From Hyphomicrobiales bacterium (GTDB lineage: Bacteria; Pseudomonadota; Alphaproteobacteria; Rhizobiales; NORP267): DNA of 59,978 nucleotides. The translations under genes were made by a program, and so were the position numbers. The notes under the pieces were generated by a model. It was not told the origin of the DNA. It did not search any database and worked only from the letters and a program-made list of their open reading frames with translations. Below, piece after piece: positions 18,694 to 28,856 of the stretch. Position 1 is the first letter of the stretch; every line of letters begins with the position of its first letter. The DNA is taken from NCBI GenBank assembly GCA_030688605.1, contig JAUYJB010000167.1:1-59978 (forward strand), read 5' to 3'.

Positions 18694-20367
18694 CTATCCG
18701 GCGCCGGCTAAGAGGCGCTCGGCCTGGGCGCGCGCTTCCGCGGTGACCTCGGCGCCGGAAAGCATGCGCGCGATCTCCTCCTGCCGGCGCGGCGCGTCGA
18801 GCGTGGCAATGCGGGTCACGAGCAGGTTCCTGGCGTGGTCGGGCTCCTCCTTGGTGATGAGGAGGTGGCTGGCAGCGCGCGCCGCGACTTGTGGCGCATG
18901 GGTGACCGCGATCACCTGCACCCCCTTGGCGAGGCGCGCGAGGCGCTGGCCGATGGCGTCGGCGACCGCGCCGCCGACCGCGGTGTCGATCTCGTCGAAG
19001 ATCAGCGTCGGCGCGCTGCCCTTGTCGGCGAGGGCCACTTTCAGGGCAAGGATGAAACGGGCAAGCTCGCCGCCGGATGCGATCTTGCGCAGTGGGCCGG
19101 GTGCCGAGCCGGGATTGGTCCTGACCCAGAACTCGACCCGGTCGATGCCGAATTCGCCGCCGCTTTCCGTGTCCGAATCAATGTTGACCATGAACGTGGC
19201 GCGGGCAAGCTTCAACGGCGCAAGCTCCCCCGCCACCGCCCCTTCCAGCGCCCGCGCCGCGGCGCGGCGCTTGGCGCTGAGGGTTGCGGCCGAGGCGGCA
19301 TAAGTCTTTTCGGCCTCGCTCAAACTCTCGCGCAGGCGCTCGAACTCCGCTTCACCGGCATCGATGCCGTCGAGCTTGACCTGTAGTGCCTCGCGCAGCG
19401 CCGCCAATTCGTCGACCGGGCAGCCATGCTTGCGCGCCGCAGCGCGCAGGGCGAACAGTCGCTCCTCCGCCTTTTCCAGCTCGTCTGCATCAAAAGCGCA
19501 GGACGCCACGGCCCGTTCGAGGCTCGCCAGCGCTTCGGACGTTTCGTTGAGCGCCCGCTCCAGCGCATCGGCGCTCGGCTTGACCAGCTCCGGCGCCCGC
19601 TCCGCCTGGCGCTCCAGCCGGCGCAGCACGGAAGCGAGCCGTGCAACCAGCGCCCCGTCGCCGTCGAGTGTGGCCAGCGCTTCCTTCAGATCGTCGGCGA
19701 CCTTTTCCGCCTGCATCATCAGCTGCCGCTGCGCGGCCAACTTCTCCTCCTCGCCCGGCTGGGGCGCGAGCCGACCAAGTTCCTCCAACGCGTGCACCAG
19801 AAAGTCGCGCTCGCGCGCCGCTGCCGTGATATCGGCCTCGTGCGCGTCTAGTGCCCGTCGCGCCTGCCCGCGGCGCGCCCAGTCCGCCCGCACCGCGCCG
19901 ACCTCCGCTCCGAGATCGCCGAAGGCATCGAGCAGGCCCCGGTGCACCGCCGGATCGATCAAGGCGCGGTCGTCGTGCTGGCCGTGGATCTCGACCATCA
20001 GGGCGCCAACCTGCTTCAGAAGCTGGGCGCTGACCGGACGGTCGTTGATGAAGGCGCGGGTGCGCCCATCGGCGGACTGCACGCGGCGCAGGATCAGACT
20101 GTCCTCGCGCGAAATCCCGTTTTCCTCAAGCAGCGCCCAGACCGGGTGATTGCGGTTCGGCTCGAATACCGCCACCACCTCGCCGCTCGCCGCCCCCTGG
20201 CGCACCAGCGAGGAGTCGCCGCGCGCACCGAGCGAAAGCGCCAGCGAATCGAGCAGGATCGACTTGCCCGTCCCTGTCTCTCCGGTGAGCACGCTCAAAC
20301 CCTGCCCGAAGCCGATATTCAGGCGTTCCATCAAGACGATGTCGCGGATGGTGAGCGCCGCGAGCAT
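18694..20367 (-). CDS. recN: DNA repair protein RecN
   Basis: A 557-residue SMC-like ATPase for double-strand break repair. Walker A is GETGTGKS (29-36), the ABC signature region is SGGELARF, and Walker B is LIFDEIDTAVGG. A long coiled coil with a central hairpin joins the two halves. The ATG at 20367 begins the family-typical MLAALTIRDIVL but has no ribosome binding site, because an extragenic palindrome starts only 5 bases upstream. Translation may therefore be weak or depend on the structured leader. Confidence 0.95.
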   Translation of the reverse strand: MLAALTIRDIVLMERLNIGFGQGLSVLTGETGTGKSILLDSLALSLGARGDSSLVRQGAASGEVVAVFEPNRNHPVWALLEENGISREDSLILRRVQSADGRTRAFINDRPVSAQLLKQVGALMVEIHGQHDDRALIDPAVHRGLLDAFGDLGAEVGAVRADWARRGQARRALDAHEADITAAARERDFLVHALEELGRLAPQPGEEEKLAAQRQLMMQAEKVADDLKEALATLDGDGALVARLASVLRRLERQAERAPELVKPSADALERALNETSEALASLERAVASCAFDADELEKAEERLFALRAAARKHGCPVDELAALREALQVKLDGIDAGEAEFERLRESLSEAEKTYAASAATLSAKRRAAARALEGAVAGELAPLKLARATFMVNIDSDTESGGEFGIDRVEFWVRTNPGSAPGPLRKIASGGELARFILALKVALADKGSAPTLIFDEIDTAVGGAVADAIGQRLARLAKGVQVIAVTHAPQVAARAASHLLITKEEPDHARNLLVTRIATLDAPRRQEEIARMLSGAEVTAEARAQAERLLAGAG

Positions 20368-20371
20368 GGGA

Positions 20372-20456
20372 CTAGAGCGCTATCCGGCCATCAGGATTGG
20401 CGGGTGAACCGATTTGACCCATCAAATTGATCCCATATCGCCGGATCGTGCTCTAG
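20372..20456. repeat. Extragenic palindrome of the CTAGAGC type
   Basis: CTAGAGCGCTATCCGGC at 20372-20388 pairs with GCCGGATCGTGCTCTAG at 20440-20456 with two mismatches in 17. The unit fills the space between recN and the element at 20453. It resembles the TAGAGC repeats common between rhizobial genes and the one at 3694 in this window, which also abuts a stop codon. Confidence 0.65.
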
Positions 20457-20561
20457 CAGGCTGTTGAAAAAGGGAACGATGTTCGCGCTATGATTCCGGT
20501 CTGTTCATGCTCGGATTCTATGACGTTTCGTGAACAAACGACTTTTTCAACAGCCTGCTAG
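20453..20561. mobile_element. MITE-like element with 16-bp terminal inverted repeats and CTAG duplication
   Basis: CAGGCTGTTGAAAAAG at 20457-20472 is repeated perfectly inverted at 20542-20557, and CTAG flanks both ends (20453-20456 and 20558-20561). The 101-base body has no coding capacity. CAGGCTGTTGAAAAAG-like ends are common in insertion sequences, so this looks like a non-autonomous derivative that duplicated a CTAG target. The target was the end of the neighbouring palindrome, and the right-hand CTAG contains the bamD stop codon. Read from bamD it also forms a strong hairpin that could end transcription. Confidence 0.65.
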
Positions 20562-21442
20562 GTGCCGGTTGCCGTCTTCCACACCGAGCTCAGCCATGAG
20601 CCCTTGTCCTCGCGCGGCTCCAGGCCGCCACTCTGCAACAGCGCAAAGGCGTCCTTGTACCAGGGGCTCGTCGGATAGTTGTGGCCGAGAATGGCGGTCG
20701 CGGTTTGCGCCTCGCTGGTGATTCCCATCGCCATATAGGCCTCGGTCAGGCGCATCAGCGCCTCCTCGATCTGCGAACTGGTCTGGTAGTTCTTGACCAC
20801 CGTCTTGAAGCGGTTGAGGGCGGCGACATAGTCATTGTGCCTGAGATAGTAGCGACCGATCTCCATCTCCTTGCCGGCGAGCTGGTCACTGGCCTGTTGC
20901 AGCTTCTTGCGGGCGTCGCGGGCATAGTCGGTTTCCGGGTAGCGCCGCACAACCTCGCGCAGACCTTCCATCGCGCTCTCGGTTCGCTGCTGGTCGCGGG
21001 TCACGTCGGGGATCTGGTCATAATAGGATTGGGCGATCAGGAACTGGGCGTAGGCTGCGTCCTCGCCGCCGGGATGCAGCGTGACGTAGCGTTTGGCCGC
21101 CTGGATCGCCTCTTCGTAACTGCGGCTCTGATAGTAAGCGAAAGCCGCCATGACGATAGCCTTGCGCGCCCATTCCGAATAGGGATGCTGGCGCTCGACA
21201 TCCTCGAACTTGGCCGCCGCCGAGCGGTAGTTTTCCTCGGCGAGAAGACTGAGCGCCTCGTTGTAAAGCTTGCCGACCGGCTCGTCCTGGAAGGCCAGCT
21301 GCGAATCCTCGTCGGAGGAGCAGGCGGACATGCCGATGGCGGCGAAGCCGAGCAACATGGCGCAGAATAGCACACGCCTGAGGGATGGCGCTCCCCCGCC
21401 GCGCCTTCCGCCCATACCGCTGTGCGATTGCAGCATCTTCAC
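20558..21442 (-). CDS. bamD: Outer-membrane assembly lipoprotein BamD
   Basis: A 294-residue lipoprotein of the BAM complex, which inserts beta-barrel proteins into the outer membrane. The signal sequence ends near AAIGMSAC with the lipidated cysteine at about residue 41. The mature part is made of TPR repeats; the first has LYNEALSLLAEENYRSAAAKFEDVE and the second HPYSEWARKAIVMAAFAYY, as in the family. The stop codon TAG is supplied by the target duplication of a mobile element. A GC-rich perfect hairpin (GCCGGCGG/CCGCCGGC, 21573-21595) lies upstream between bamD and lpxC. Confidence 0.95.
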   Translation of the reverse strand: MKMLQSHSGMGGRRGGGAPSLRRVLFCAMLLGFAAIGMSACSSDEDSQLAFQDEPVGKLYNEALSLLAEENYRSAAAKFEDVERQHPYSEWARKAIVMAAFAYYQSRSYEEAIQAAKRYVTLHPGGEDAAYAQFLIAQSYYDQIPDVTRDQQRTESAMEGLREVVRRYPETDYARDARKKLQQASDQLAGKEMEIGRYYLRHNDYVAALNRFKTVVKNYQTSSQIEEALMRLTEAYMAMGITSEAQTATAILGHNYPTSPWYKDAFALLQSGGLEPREDKGSWLSSVWKTATGT

Positions 21443-21617
21443 TCGTTCGTTGTTAAGGCAGCCCCATGCATCTCAGCCGCGCAAACGCGTTGAGCGACGC
21501 CGACCGTCATAGCGCAAACGCCCCCCCGGTGCCAGCATCCGAGGAGGAAAATGCGGTTGTTTTATGGCCGCCGCCGGCGGCAACAGGCCGCCGGCGACAG
21601 GTCCCGGGAAAGGGAGG

Positions 21618-22565
21618 TTAGGAGAGGTCGGGACCGAAAGCAGGAAGGGCGACGCCGGCGGCAAGCTCGGCATGACCCCCGGTGCGCCGGGTGCGGCCTT
21701 CGACCCATGTCCATGCGTCGCGATCGGCCGCAAGCCCGCGCAAAACTTGGTAGTTGAGGTGATGGCCGCCACGCACCGAGCGGTAGCGGCCAAGGATTGG
21801 CGCGCCGGCCAGAGCCAGGTCGCCGATGGCGTCGAGCGCCTTGTGGCGGACGAACTCGTCGGCCCAGCGCAAGCCTTCCGGGTTCATGATCTGGCCTGCG
21901 TCGAGAACCACCGTATTGTCGAGCGAGGCGCCCATGGCGTAACCGGAGGCCCAAAGCCGCTCAACCTCGTTGACGAAGCCGAAGGTCCGCGCGCGCGCCA
22001 ATTCGGCAATGAAACTCGCCGGCGTCACGTCCAGCGCGATTCGCTGGGTTCCGATCAACGGCGAATCGAATTCGATGGTCACGTCGATGGCAAAACCGTC
22101 ATACGGCATCAACTCGCCGACGCTTCGTCCCGATTCGACCCGGATCGGTTTGACGATCTTGACGAACCGGCGCGGTGCATTCTGGGTGCGGATACCGGAT
22201 TGCCGGATCGCCTCGACAAACGGCGCCGCGCTGCCATCCAGGATCGGCACTTCCGCCCCGTCGATCTCGATCAGGGCGTTGTCGATGCCAAGGCCTCCCA
22301 GGGCCGCGATCAGATGCTCGACCGTGGACACTGCCGCCCCCGACGGATCGCCGAGCGCGGTGCACATCTCGGTCGCGCAAACCGAGCGCAGAAGCGCCGG
22401 AATCTCGACCTCCTCATCGACATCGCCGCGAACGAACACCACCCCGGTGTCGACCTCGGCGGGAAAGATTGTTAACGATGCTTCAGCGCCACTGTGAACG
22501 CCTACGCCGCTAAACTCGATTGACTCTGCAATCGTTGATTGCCTCAAAGGCATAAGTCGTCCCAT
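21618..22565 (-). CDS. lpxC: UDP-3-O-acyl-N-acetylglucosamine deacetylase LpxC
   Basis: A 315-residue zinc deacetylase, the committed step of lipid A synthesis. Zinc ligands are His84 (STVEHLIAAL), His241 and Asp245 (RHKALDAIGDL), and the catalytic His268 is in RGGHHL. The N-terminal GVGVHSG loop is conserved. I chose the ATG at 22565; ATG 22553 and GTG 22574 are alternatives. It follows ftsZ, as in most proteobacteria, but 340 bases and a likely terminator separate them, so it probably has its own promoter. Confidence 0.96.
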   Translation of the reverse strand: MGRLMPLRQSTIAESIEFSGVGVHSGAEASLTIFPAEVDTGVVFVRGDVDEEVEIPALLRSVCATEMCTALGDPSGAAVSTVEHLIAALGGLGIDNALIEIDGAEVPILDGSAAPFVEAIRQSGIRTQNAPRRFVKIVKPIRVESGRSVGELMPYDGFAIDVTIEFDSPLIGTQRIALDVTPASFIAELARARTFGFVNEVERLWASGYAMGASLDNTVVLDAGQIMNPEGLRWADEFVRHKALDAIGDLALAGAPILGRYRSVRGGHHLNYQVLRGLAADRDAWTWVEGRTRRTGGHAELAAGVALPAFGPDLS

Positions 22566-22912
22566 GTGCCCCACACTCTCGCCCTATTCGAATGCTACTC
22601 TGTCGACTTCCCCCGAGGTCGTATCACGTCACAGAGTCCCCCCGCGACATTACGTGGACCCATGGTGGTCCGACGAGTGAGCAACTCAACATAACGACCA
22701 GTTAGGTCAGGAGAATACCGACTGTGGCGGACGACGCCAAATCACGGTTTCTTACCTTCTGTTACGAACTTTTCCTCCCCATTGCCAAGCCAAAAAAGCC
22801 CGGATTTCCGCAATATCCGCCCAGCGCGCCCGCGGCTGAGACCGTCCACAGATTATCCCCAACAGCTCACGACGATCTGCGCAAGGGAACCGACCCGAAC
22901 GGCTGCGGCACC
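22566..22912. other. Intergenic region between ftsZ and lpxC
   Basis: About 347 bases hold no gene I can support. A GTG frame on the plus strand from 22724 has a possible ribosome binding site but runs far into the opposite strand of ftsZ and has no recognisable product. The part next to ftsZ has a candidate terminator (22792-22819). The part next to lpxC is less GC-rich and should carry the lpxC promoter, but no clear -35/-10 pair stands out. Confidence 0.6.
22792..22819 (-). terminator. Candidate terminator downstream of ftsZ
   Basis: Read on the minus strand, CGGAT and ATCCG form a 5-bp stem around a 9-base loop, followed by GGC and six T (complement of 22792-22797). The stem is short, so efficiency is uncertain, but the position 94 bases after the ftsZ stop suits the end of the division gene transcript. 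Confidence 0.45.
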
Positions 22913-24580
22913 TCAATTCGCCTGGCGCCGCAGGAAGGCGGGGATCTCCAAATGATCGTCGTCGCCGGGCGTCGGCGCCGGCGCGCCAGCAGTCTTCTCC
23001 GTGTGCACCGCCGCCTCGCGCCGCGGCCCCTGACGGTTAGTCTGCTCGCGCGTGAGGCTGCGGCGGGTGTGGCCTTCGCGGACAGGCGCCTTGCCCAAGC
23101 TCGGCTCGATCGCCCGACCGTCATCTACCTCCTCACCCTCGAGCATACCCAATCCGGCGCTCGCCAAGCGTTTGAAAAAATTTGACTTTTTCTTGTGCGC
23201 CTCAATCCCCATCTGGGACTCCTGGCCACCGGCGGCACGCGCCTCATTTTGTGCCGGCAACGGGAATTCGTCGATCCGCGGCATGCGCGGTCGGTCGCGC
23301 TCGGGTCGCTCGGCGGCAGGGGGAATGAACGGCGCATCGCCGTCCTCTTCCACTTCAGCCTGCGCGTCCGGGGCGCTCACCGGCGCAGCCTTCGGCTTCA
23401 GCGGGCGCAGCCGCACGCCGTCTTCCGTCAGCGTCTCTCCGGCACCGTCAGAACCCTCCGCATCGCCGTCGCCGGCGTCCTGCTCCTCCTGCGCCAATTT
23501 GTCGCTCTGAGCCAATTGTGAACGCACCAGATGCAGCCGCGCCTCGGCCGCGGCCTGAGTGCGCGCGGACATGTCGGCGATCATGGCCTCGCCGCTCTGA
23601 CGCGCCACCAGATCGGCACCGTCGATGCCGGTGGAAACGACCGATACGCGGATCACCCCCTCCAGCGAATCATCGAACGTGGCGCCGACGATGATATTGG
23701 CGTCGGGGTCAACCTCCTCGCGAATGCGGGTGGCCGCCTCGTCGACCTCGTAGAGCGTCAGGTCGTGGCCGCCGGTAATCGAGATCAGGAGGCCGCGGGC
23801 GCCCCGCATCGAGACGTCGTCGAGCAGCGGATTGGAGATCGCCGCTTCCGCCGCTTCCACCGCGCGCTTCTCGCCGGAGGCCTCGCCGGTGCCCATCATC
23901 GCCTTACCCATCTCGCTCATCACCGCGCGCACGTCGGCGAAGTCGAGGTTGATCAGCCCCTCCTTGACGATCAGGTCGGTGATGCAGGCCACGCCCGAAT
24001 AGAGCACCTGGTCGGCCATGGCAAAAGCGTCCGCGAAGGTCGTTTTCTCATTGGCGACGCGGAACAGGTTCTGGTTCGGAATGATGATCAGCGTGTCGAC
24101 ATGGCCTTGCATCTCGACAATGCCGGCGTCGGCGGTGCGCATTCGCCGGACGCCTTCGAACTGGAACGGCTTGGTCACCACGCCAACGGTGAGGATGCCC
24201 TGCTCCCGCGCCGCGCGCGCGATCACGGGGGCCGCGCCGGTGCCGGTGCCGCCGCCCATGCCGGCGGTTACGAACACCATATGCGCGCCGGAGAGCTGAT
24301 CACGGATTTCGTCGATCGCCTCCTCGGCCGCGGCATTGCCGATCTCCGGATGGGAACCGGCGCCGAGCCCCTCGGTCAGCTCGGTACCCATCTGGATGCG
24401 CCGCTCCGCGCAGGATGCGGCCAGCGCCTGGGCGTCGGTATTGGCAACGACGAAATCGACACCCTGCAGACCCGACTGGATCATGTTGTTGACCGCATTG
24501 CCGCCGGCTCCGCCAACGCCGAAGACGGTGATGCGTGGTTTGAGTTCCTTCACGTTCGGAACCTTCAGATTGATCGTCAT
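22913..24580 (-). CDS. ftsZ: Cell division protein FtsZ
   Basis: A 555-residue tubulin-like GTPase that forms the Z ring. The GTP-binding T4 loop is GGGTGTGA (109-116) and the T7 catalytic loop is [10 protein letters not shown] (about 212-221). The polymerising core ends near residue 330 and is followed by an acidic, Pro-rich linker of about 200 residues, long even for an alphaproteobacterium. The C-terminal peptide [16 protein letters not shown] is the conserved docking site for FtsA and other partners. AGGGGG precedes the ATG at 24580; upstream frame extensions lack family similarity. Confidence 0.98.
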   Translation of the reverse strand: MTINLKVPNVKELKPRITVFGVGGAGGNAVNNMIQSGLQGVDFVVANTDAQALAASCAERRIQMGTELTEGLGAGSHPEIGNAAAEEAIDEIRDQLSGAHMVFVTAGMGGGTGTGAAPVIARAAREQGILTVGVVTKPFQFEGVRRMRTADAGIVEMQGHVDTLIIIPNQNLFRVANEKTTFADAFAMADQVLYSGVACITDLIVKEGLINLDFADVRAVMSEMGKAMMGTGEASGEKRAVEAAEAAISNPLLDDVSMRGARGLLISITGGHDLTLYEVDEAATRIREEVDPDANIIVGATFDDSLEGVIRVSVVSTGIDGADLVARQSGEAMIADMSARTQAAAEARLHLVRSQLAQSDKLAQEEQDAGDGDAEGSDGAGETLTEDGVRLRPLKPKAAPVSAPDAQAEVEEDGDAPFIPPAAERPERDRPRMPRIDEFPLPAQNEARAAGGQESQMGIEAHKKKSNFFKRLASAGLGMLEGEEVDDGRAIEPSLGKAPVREGHTRRSLTREQTNRQGPRREAAVHTEKTAGAPAPTPGDDDHLEIPAFLRRQAN

Positions 24581-24698
24581 GAGACCCCCTTGCAGGCACG
24601 TCCTCCGGACAGGCCGCTCCGGAAACCGGCCGTATTGGTTGTTTCGCACCCGGGTTCGACGCCGAAACGATGGAGCCAATTCTTGCGCTGCGCGTCCA

Positions 24699-26024
24699 TC
24701 AGAAGCTCTCCCTGATCCATTGCCCCATGCGCGCCAGAACACCGGCTGCGTCTAATCTTCGGGGGCTTAAGTCTTGAAAATCGATCACTTCGCTGTCCTT
24801 GACCTGCGGATAGACCAGCAGGCCGACGGCCGTGGCGAAGGCCGGCCCGCGCACCGCCTCGGGCAGTCCGGTGATGCCGAGAGGACGGCCGATGCGCACC
24901 TGCTTGTCGAGAATGCGCTGGGCGAGCTCACGCGCGCCGGTCATATTGCTGGCGCCGCCGACGAGGACCGCATGCTTGCCCGCATAGCGGGAAAAGCCGT
25001 TGGCCTGGAGACGATCGCGGACGAGCTCCAGGGTCTCCTCGAGCCGCGGCCTGATGATGCCGGTGAGCATCGATTTCGGGATCTGATTGCCGGCATCGTC
25101 GCCATCGTCTCCGACCAGCGGCACGGTCATCACCTCGCGCTCGTCGGATTGGCTCGGCAGGGCGCTGCCATAAAGGGTCTTGATGCGCTCGGCCTCGTTG
25201 ATGCCGGTCGACAGGCCGCGCGCAATGTCGGTGGTGATGTGGTTGCCGCCGAGCCCCACGACGTCGGCATAGACGAAATTTCCGTCGCGGAAGATCGCCG
25301 AGCCGGTGGTGCCGCCGCCCATGTCGACAACGAGCACGCCGAGATCGGCCTCATCTTCGATCAGGCAGGACAGGCCCGAGGCGTAGGGCGTGGCGGCAAA
25401 GCCGTCGATCTCCAAATGGCAGCGGCGGATGCACAGGCTGAGATTGCGCAGCGGCGCCAATTCGGCGGAGACGACATGGATATCCACGCCCAGCGTGTCG
25501 CCGAGCATGCCGCGCGGGTCGCGGATGCTGCGATTGCCGTCCAGCGTGTAGCCGATGGGGATCGAATGGATGACGCTGCGCGCCCGGTGGGTGGAATGCT
25601 GCCGCCCGGCCCGCAGCACGCGCTGGATGACCGGCTCTTCAACCTCGCGCCCATCGATGCCCACGCTGGCCGAGAAGGCTTCTGAATGAATGTGCCCGCA
25701 GGAGACGTTCACGGTGACCGAATCGACGGTGATGCCGGCCATGCGCTCGGCCCCGTCGACGGCCGCGCGAACTGCCTGCTCGGCCGCCTCCATGTCGACG
25801 ATCGCCCCCGACTTGACGCCGCGCGCGAGCTGGTGGCCGATGCCGAGAAACTCGATATCGTGGCTGCGGCGCGGCAGGTTGGAAGGGCGCAGCGTCGGTT
25901 TCAGCTTGGCGATCAGGCAGCAGATCTTGCTGCTCCCGATGTCGAGCACGGCGCGGATGCTCGCTCGGTTCTGAGGCACGGACGGCGTGCGGGCGCCGTG
26001 CGGATGATCGTTCATCGCGTTCAC
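24699..26024 (-). CDS. ftsA: Cell division protein FtsA
   Basis: A 441-residue actin-like ATPase that anchors FtsZ to the membrane. The phosphate 1 motif is [15 protein letters not shown] (about 25-39), the phosphate 2 region is [14 protein letters not shown], and the adenosine motif is [11 protein letters not shown]. The C-terminus [10 protein letters not shown] is the amphipathic membrane-targeting helix. The GTG at 26024 overlaps the ftsQ stop by 4 bases; an ATG 9 bases later is an alternative. About 118 bases separate its stop from the ftsZ start, room for a further promoter. Confidence 0.97.
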   Translation of the reverse strand: MNAMNDHPHGARTPSVPQNRASIRAVLDIGSSKICCLIAKLKPTLRPSNLPRRSHDIEFLGIGHQLARGVKSGAIVDMEAAEQAVRAAVDGAERMAGITVDSVTVNVSCGHIHSEAFSASVGIDGREVEEPVIQRVLRAGRQHSTHRARSVIHSIPIGYTLDGNRSIRDPRGMLGDTLGVDIHVVSAELAPLRNLSLCIRRCHLEIDGFAATPYASGLSCLIEDEADLGVLVVDMGGGTTGSAIFRDGNFVYADVVGLGGNHITTDIARGLSTGINEAERIKTLYGSALPSQSDEREVMTVPLVGDDGDDAGNQIPKSMLTGIIRPRLEETLELVRDRLQANGFSRYAGKHAVLVGGASNMTGARELAQRILDKQVRIGRPLGITGLPEAVRGPAFATAVGLLVYPQVKDSEVIDFQDLSPRRLDAAGVLARMGQWIRESF

Positions 26025-26959
26025 GTGTCGGCCCCCTTTTTCTTGCCCAGCGCCTTTTCGCGCTCCTTGATCGCGGCCTGGCGCCGCGTCGCCGCCTCAT
26101 CGGTAAGGCGGATCGTGAGCCGATCGGCAAGACGCAGATCGATGCCGGCGATGTCGCGCTGCAGCAGTCCGTAAGCCTCGTCGATGGCGGCAAGCTCGTC
26201 GATGGCCGCCGCGACGTTCTTCTCGGGCAGGCGGATATCGAGACCGTTGAGAAGACGAATGTTCCAGCGCCGGTCGGCGACGCGCACGCTTGCGCGCATC
26301 CGCGCGACAAGGCTCGGCCAGCGTTGCAACAGGGCGAAAAACGGCCGCGCCTCGACATTGGCGCCGAAGCCGACAACGAGCGGCAAGGTGGCGTAGTCGG
26401 CACCGCTAGCGTCGGAAATGACCCGGCCTTCCTCGTCGATGACCGACAAGGCCCCGCCTCGCTGCCACACCGCATAGGGTCGGCGCTCCTCGATCGACAC
26501 CTTGACCACATCCGGCAGCAGCCGCAGCACCGTCGCCTGCTTGACCCAGCGCAGGGTCTCGATGCGGGCCCGCGCCCGATGGGTATCGAACCAAAGGATC
26601 GACTGGCCCGGCTCAACCCCGAGGGCCGCCATCACCTCGTCCCGGCGCCCGCTCTTCACGCCGTCAACCTCAATTCTGCCGATGGTCAGATGCGTGACGC
26701 CGGCAAGGCTGCGATAGGCCGTGCCAGCGAAGGCAGCGGAGCTGTCGAAGGCGCCGTTCAGAACGGCCGTGTAAAGGCCTGTCAGGCCGTAGAAGACGAA
26801 ACAAGCGAGGAGTGCCGCCCGGCGTAACCCAGCACCTGTGAGCCCGCCGGAAAAACGAGCGAATTTGCGGGCGGTCCGATCGGAAAGGAAGACAAACCGG
26901 GCGAGAAAGGGCTTGCGCACCGCGCGCCGACTCCCGGCCACGCCGCGGCGCGGGACCAT
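26021..26959 (-). CDS. ftsQ: Cell division protein FtsQ
   Basis: A 312-residue bitopic protein. A basic cytoplasmic N-terminus (about 1-45) is followed by one membrane helix (about 47-68), then a POTRA domain beginning HLTIGRIEVDG and a beta domain with SIEERRPYAVWQ and VISDASG, typical of FtsQ. It recruits FtsL and FtsB to the divisome. I chose the ATG at 26959, which has AGGGGAAGA in front and lies 11 bases after the ddl stop; frames further upstream overlap ddl. Confidence 0.94.
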   Translation of the reverse strand: MVPRRGVAGSRRAVRKPFLARFVFLSDRTARKFARFSGGLTGAGLRRAALLACFVFYGLTGLYTAVLNGAFDSSAAFAGTAYRSLAGVTHLTIGRIEVDGVKSGRRDEVMAALGVEPGQSILWFDTHRARARIETLRWVKQATVLRLLPDVVKVSIEERRPYAVWQRGGALSVIDEEGRVISDASGADYATLPLVVGFGANVEARPFFALLQRWPSLVARMRASVRVADRRWNIRLLNGLDIRLPEKNVAAAIDELAAIDEAYGLLQRDIAGIDLRLADRLTIRLTDEAATRRQAAIKEREKALGKKKGADT

Positions 26960-26970
26960 TCTTCTTCCCC

Positions 26971-27896
26971 TCACCTGTTGCACGACGCGTCCTCCACCAT
27001 CCAACGCACCAGTTCGCCGAACGAGTGTCCGGCATGGGCGGCAAGTTCGGGAACCAGAGAGGTTTCCGTCATGCCGGGCTGGGTATTGACCTCCAGGCAC
27101 ACCATTTCCCCGGCGTCCGCGTACCGATCGTCAAAACGGAAGTCGGCTCGGCTGACGCCGCGGCACCCCAATGCCTGATGCGCCTCTAGTGTTAATCTCT
27201 GTACCAATTGGTAAAGATTTGGTGAAATTTCTGCCGGGAGGATATGTTTTGAGCCGCCCGGCGCGTATTTCGCCTCATAGTCGTAAAAACGCGTGGCGGG
27301 CACGATCTCGATGACCCCCAGCGCCACATCGCCCATCACCGCGCAGGTCAGCTCGCGGCCCGGCACGTAGCGCTCCACCAGCACCTCCTCGCCGAGCGCC
27401 CAATCGGCCGAATAGAGCTCCTGAGGTGGGTGTTCCTGATCCTCCGGCACGATGAAGACGCCGACGCTCGAGCCCTCGCACACCGGCTTGATGACATAGG
27501 GCGGCTTCATGACGTGGCGCCGCGCCGCTTCGAGCCGCGGCACCACCTTGCCTTCCGCGACCGGGATGCGGGCGGCCTTGAACAGGGCCCTGGCACACGG
27601 CTTGTGCATCGCCAGCGCCGAGGCGAGCACACCGGAATGGGTATAGGGAATGGCCAGAATCTCGAGGATGCCCTGGATGCAGCCATCCTCGCCGAAACGG
27701 CCATGCAGCGCATTGAAGGCAACATCGGGCCTGAGCTTGTCGAGGACGCCCGCGATGTCGCGCTTGACGTCGATCCGCGTGACCCTGAATCCCTCCTCTT
27801 CGAGCGCCCTGGCGCAGGCTTCGCCGGACTTGAGGCTTACCTCGCGCTCGGCCGACCAGCCGCCCATCAGGACCGCGACATGATTTCTGTAGCCGG

Positions 27897-27900
<4 letters not shown>
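26971..27900 (-). CDS. ddl: D-alanine--D-alanine ligase
   Basis: A 309-residue ATP-grasp ligase that makes the D-Ala-D-Ala dipeptide for peptidoglycan. The N-terminal motif [19 protein letters not shown], the central [14 protein letters not shown], the ATP-binding [11 protein letters not shown] and the metal-binding end [17 protein letters not shown] are all present. A GTG at 27900 with GGAG upstream overlaps the murB stop by 4 bases. Confidence 0.96.

Positions 27901-28852
<952 letters not shown>

Positions 28853-28856
<4 letters not shown>

Noticed and set aside
22850-22866. DnaA-box-like TTATCCCCA
   Set aside because: One mismatch to the core and no second box nearby, so not an origin.
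22724-23185. GTG frame of 153 codons on the plus strand beside ftsZ
   Set aside because: A possible ribosome binding site exists, but more than half the frame is antisense to ftsZ and the product is low complexity.
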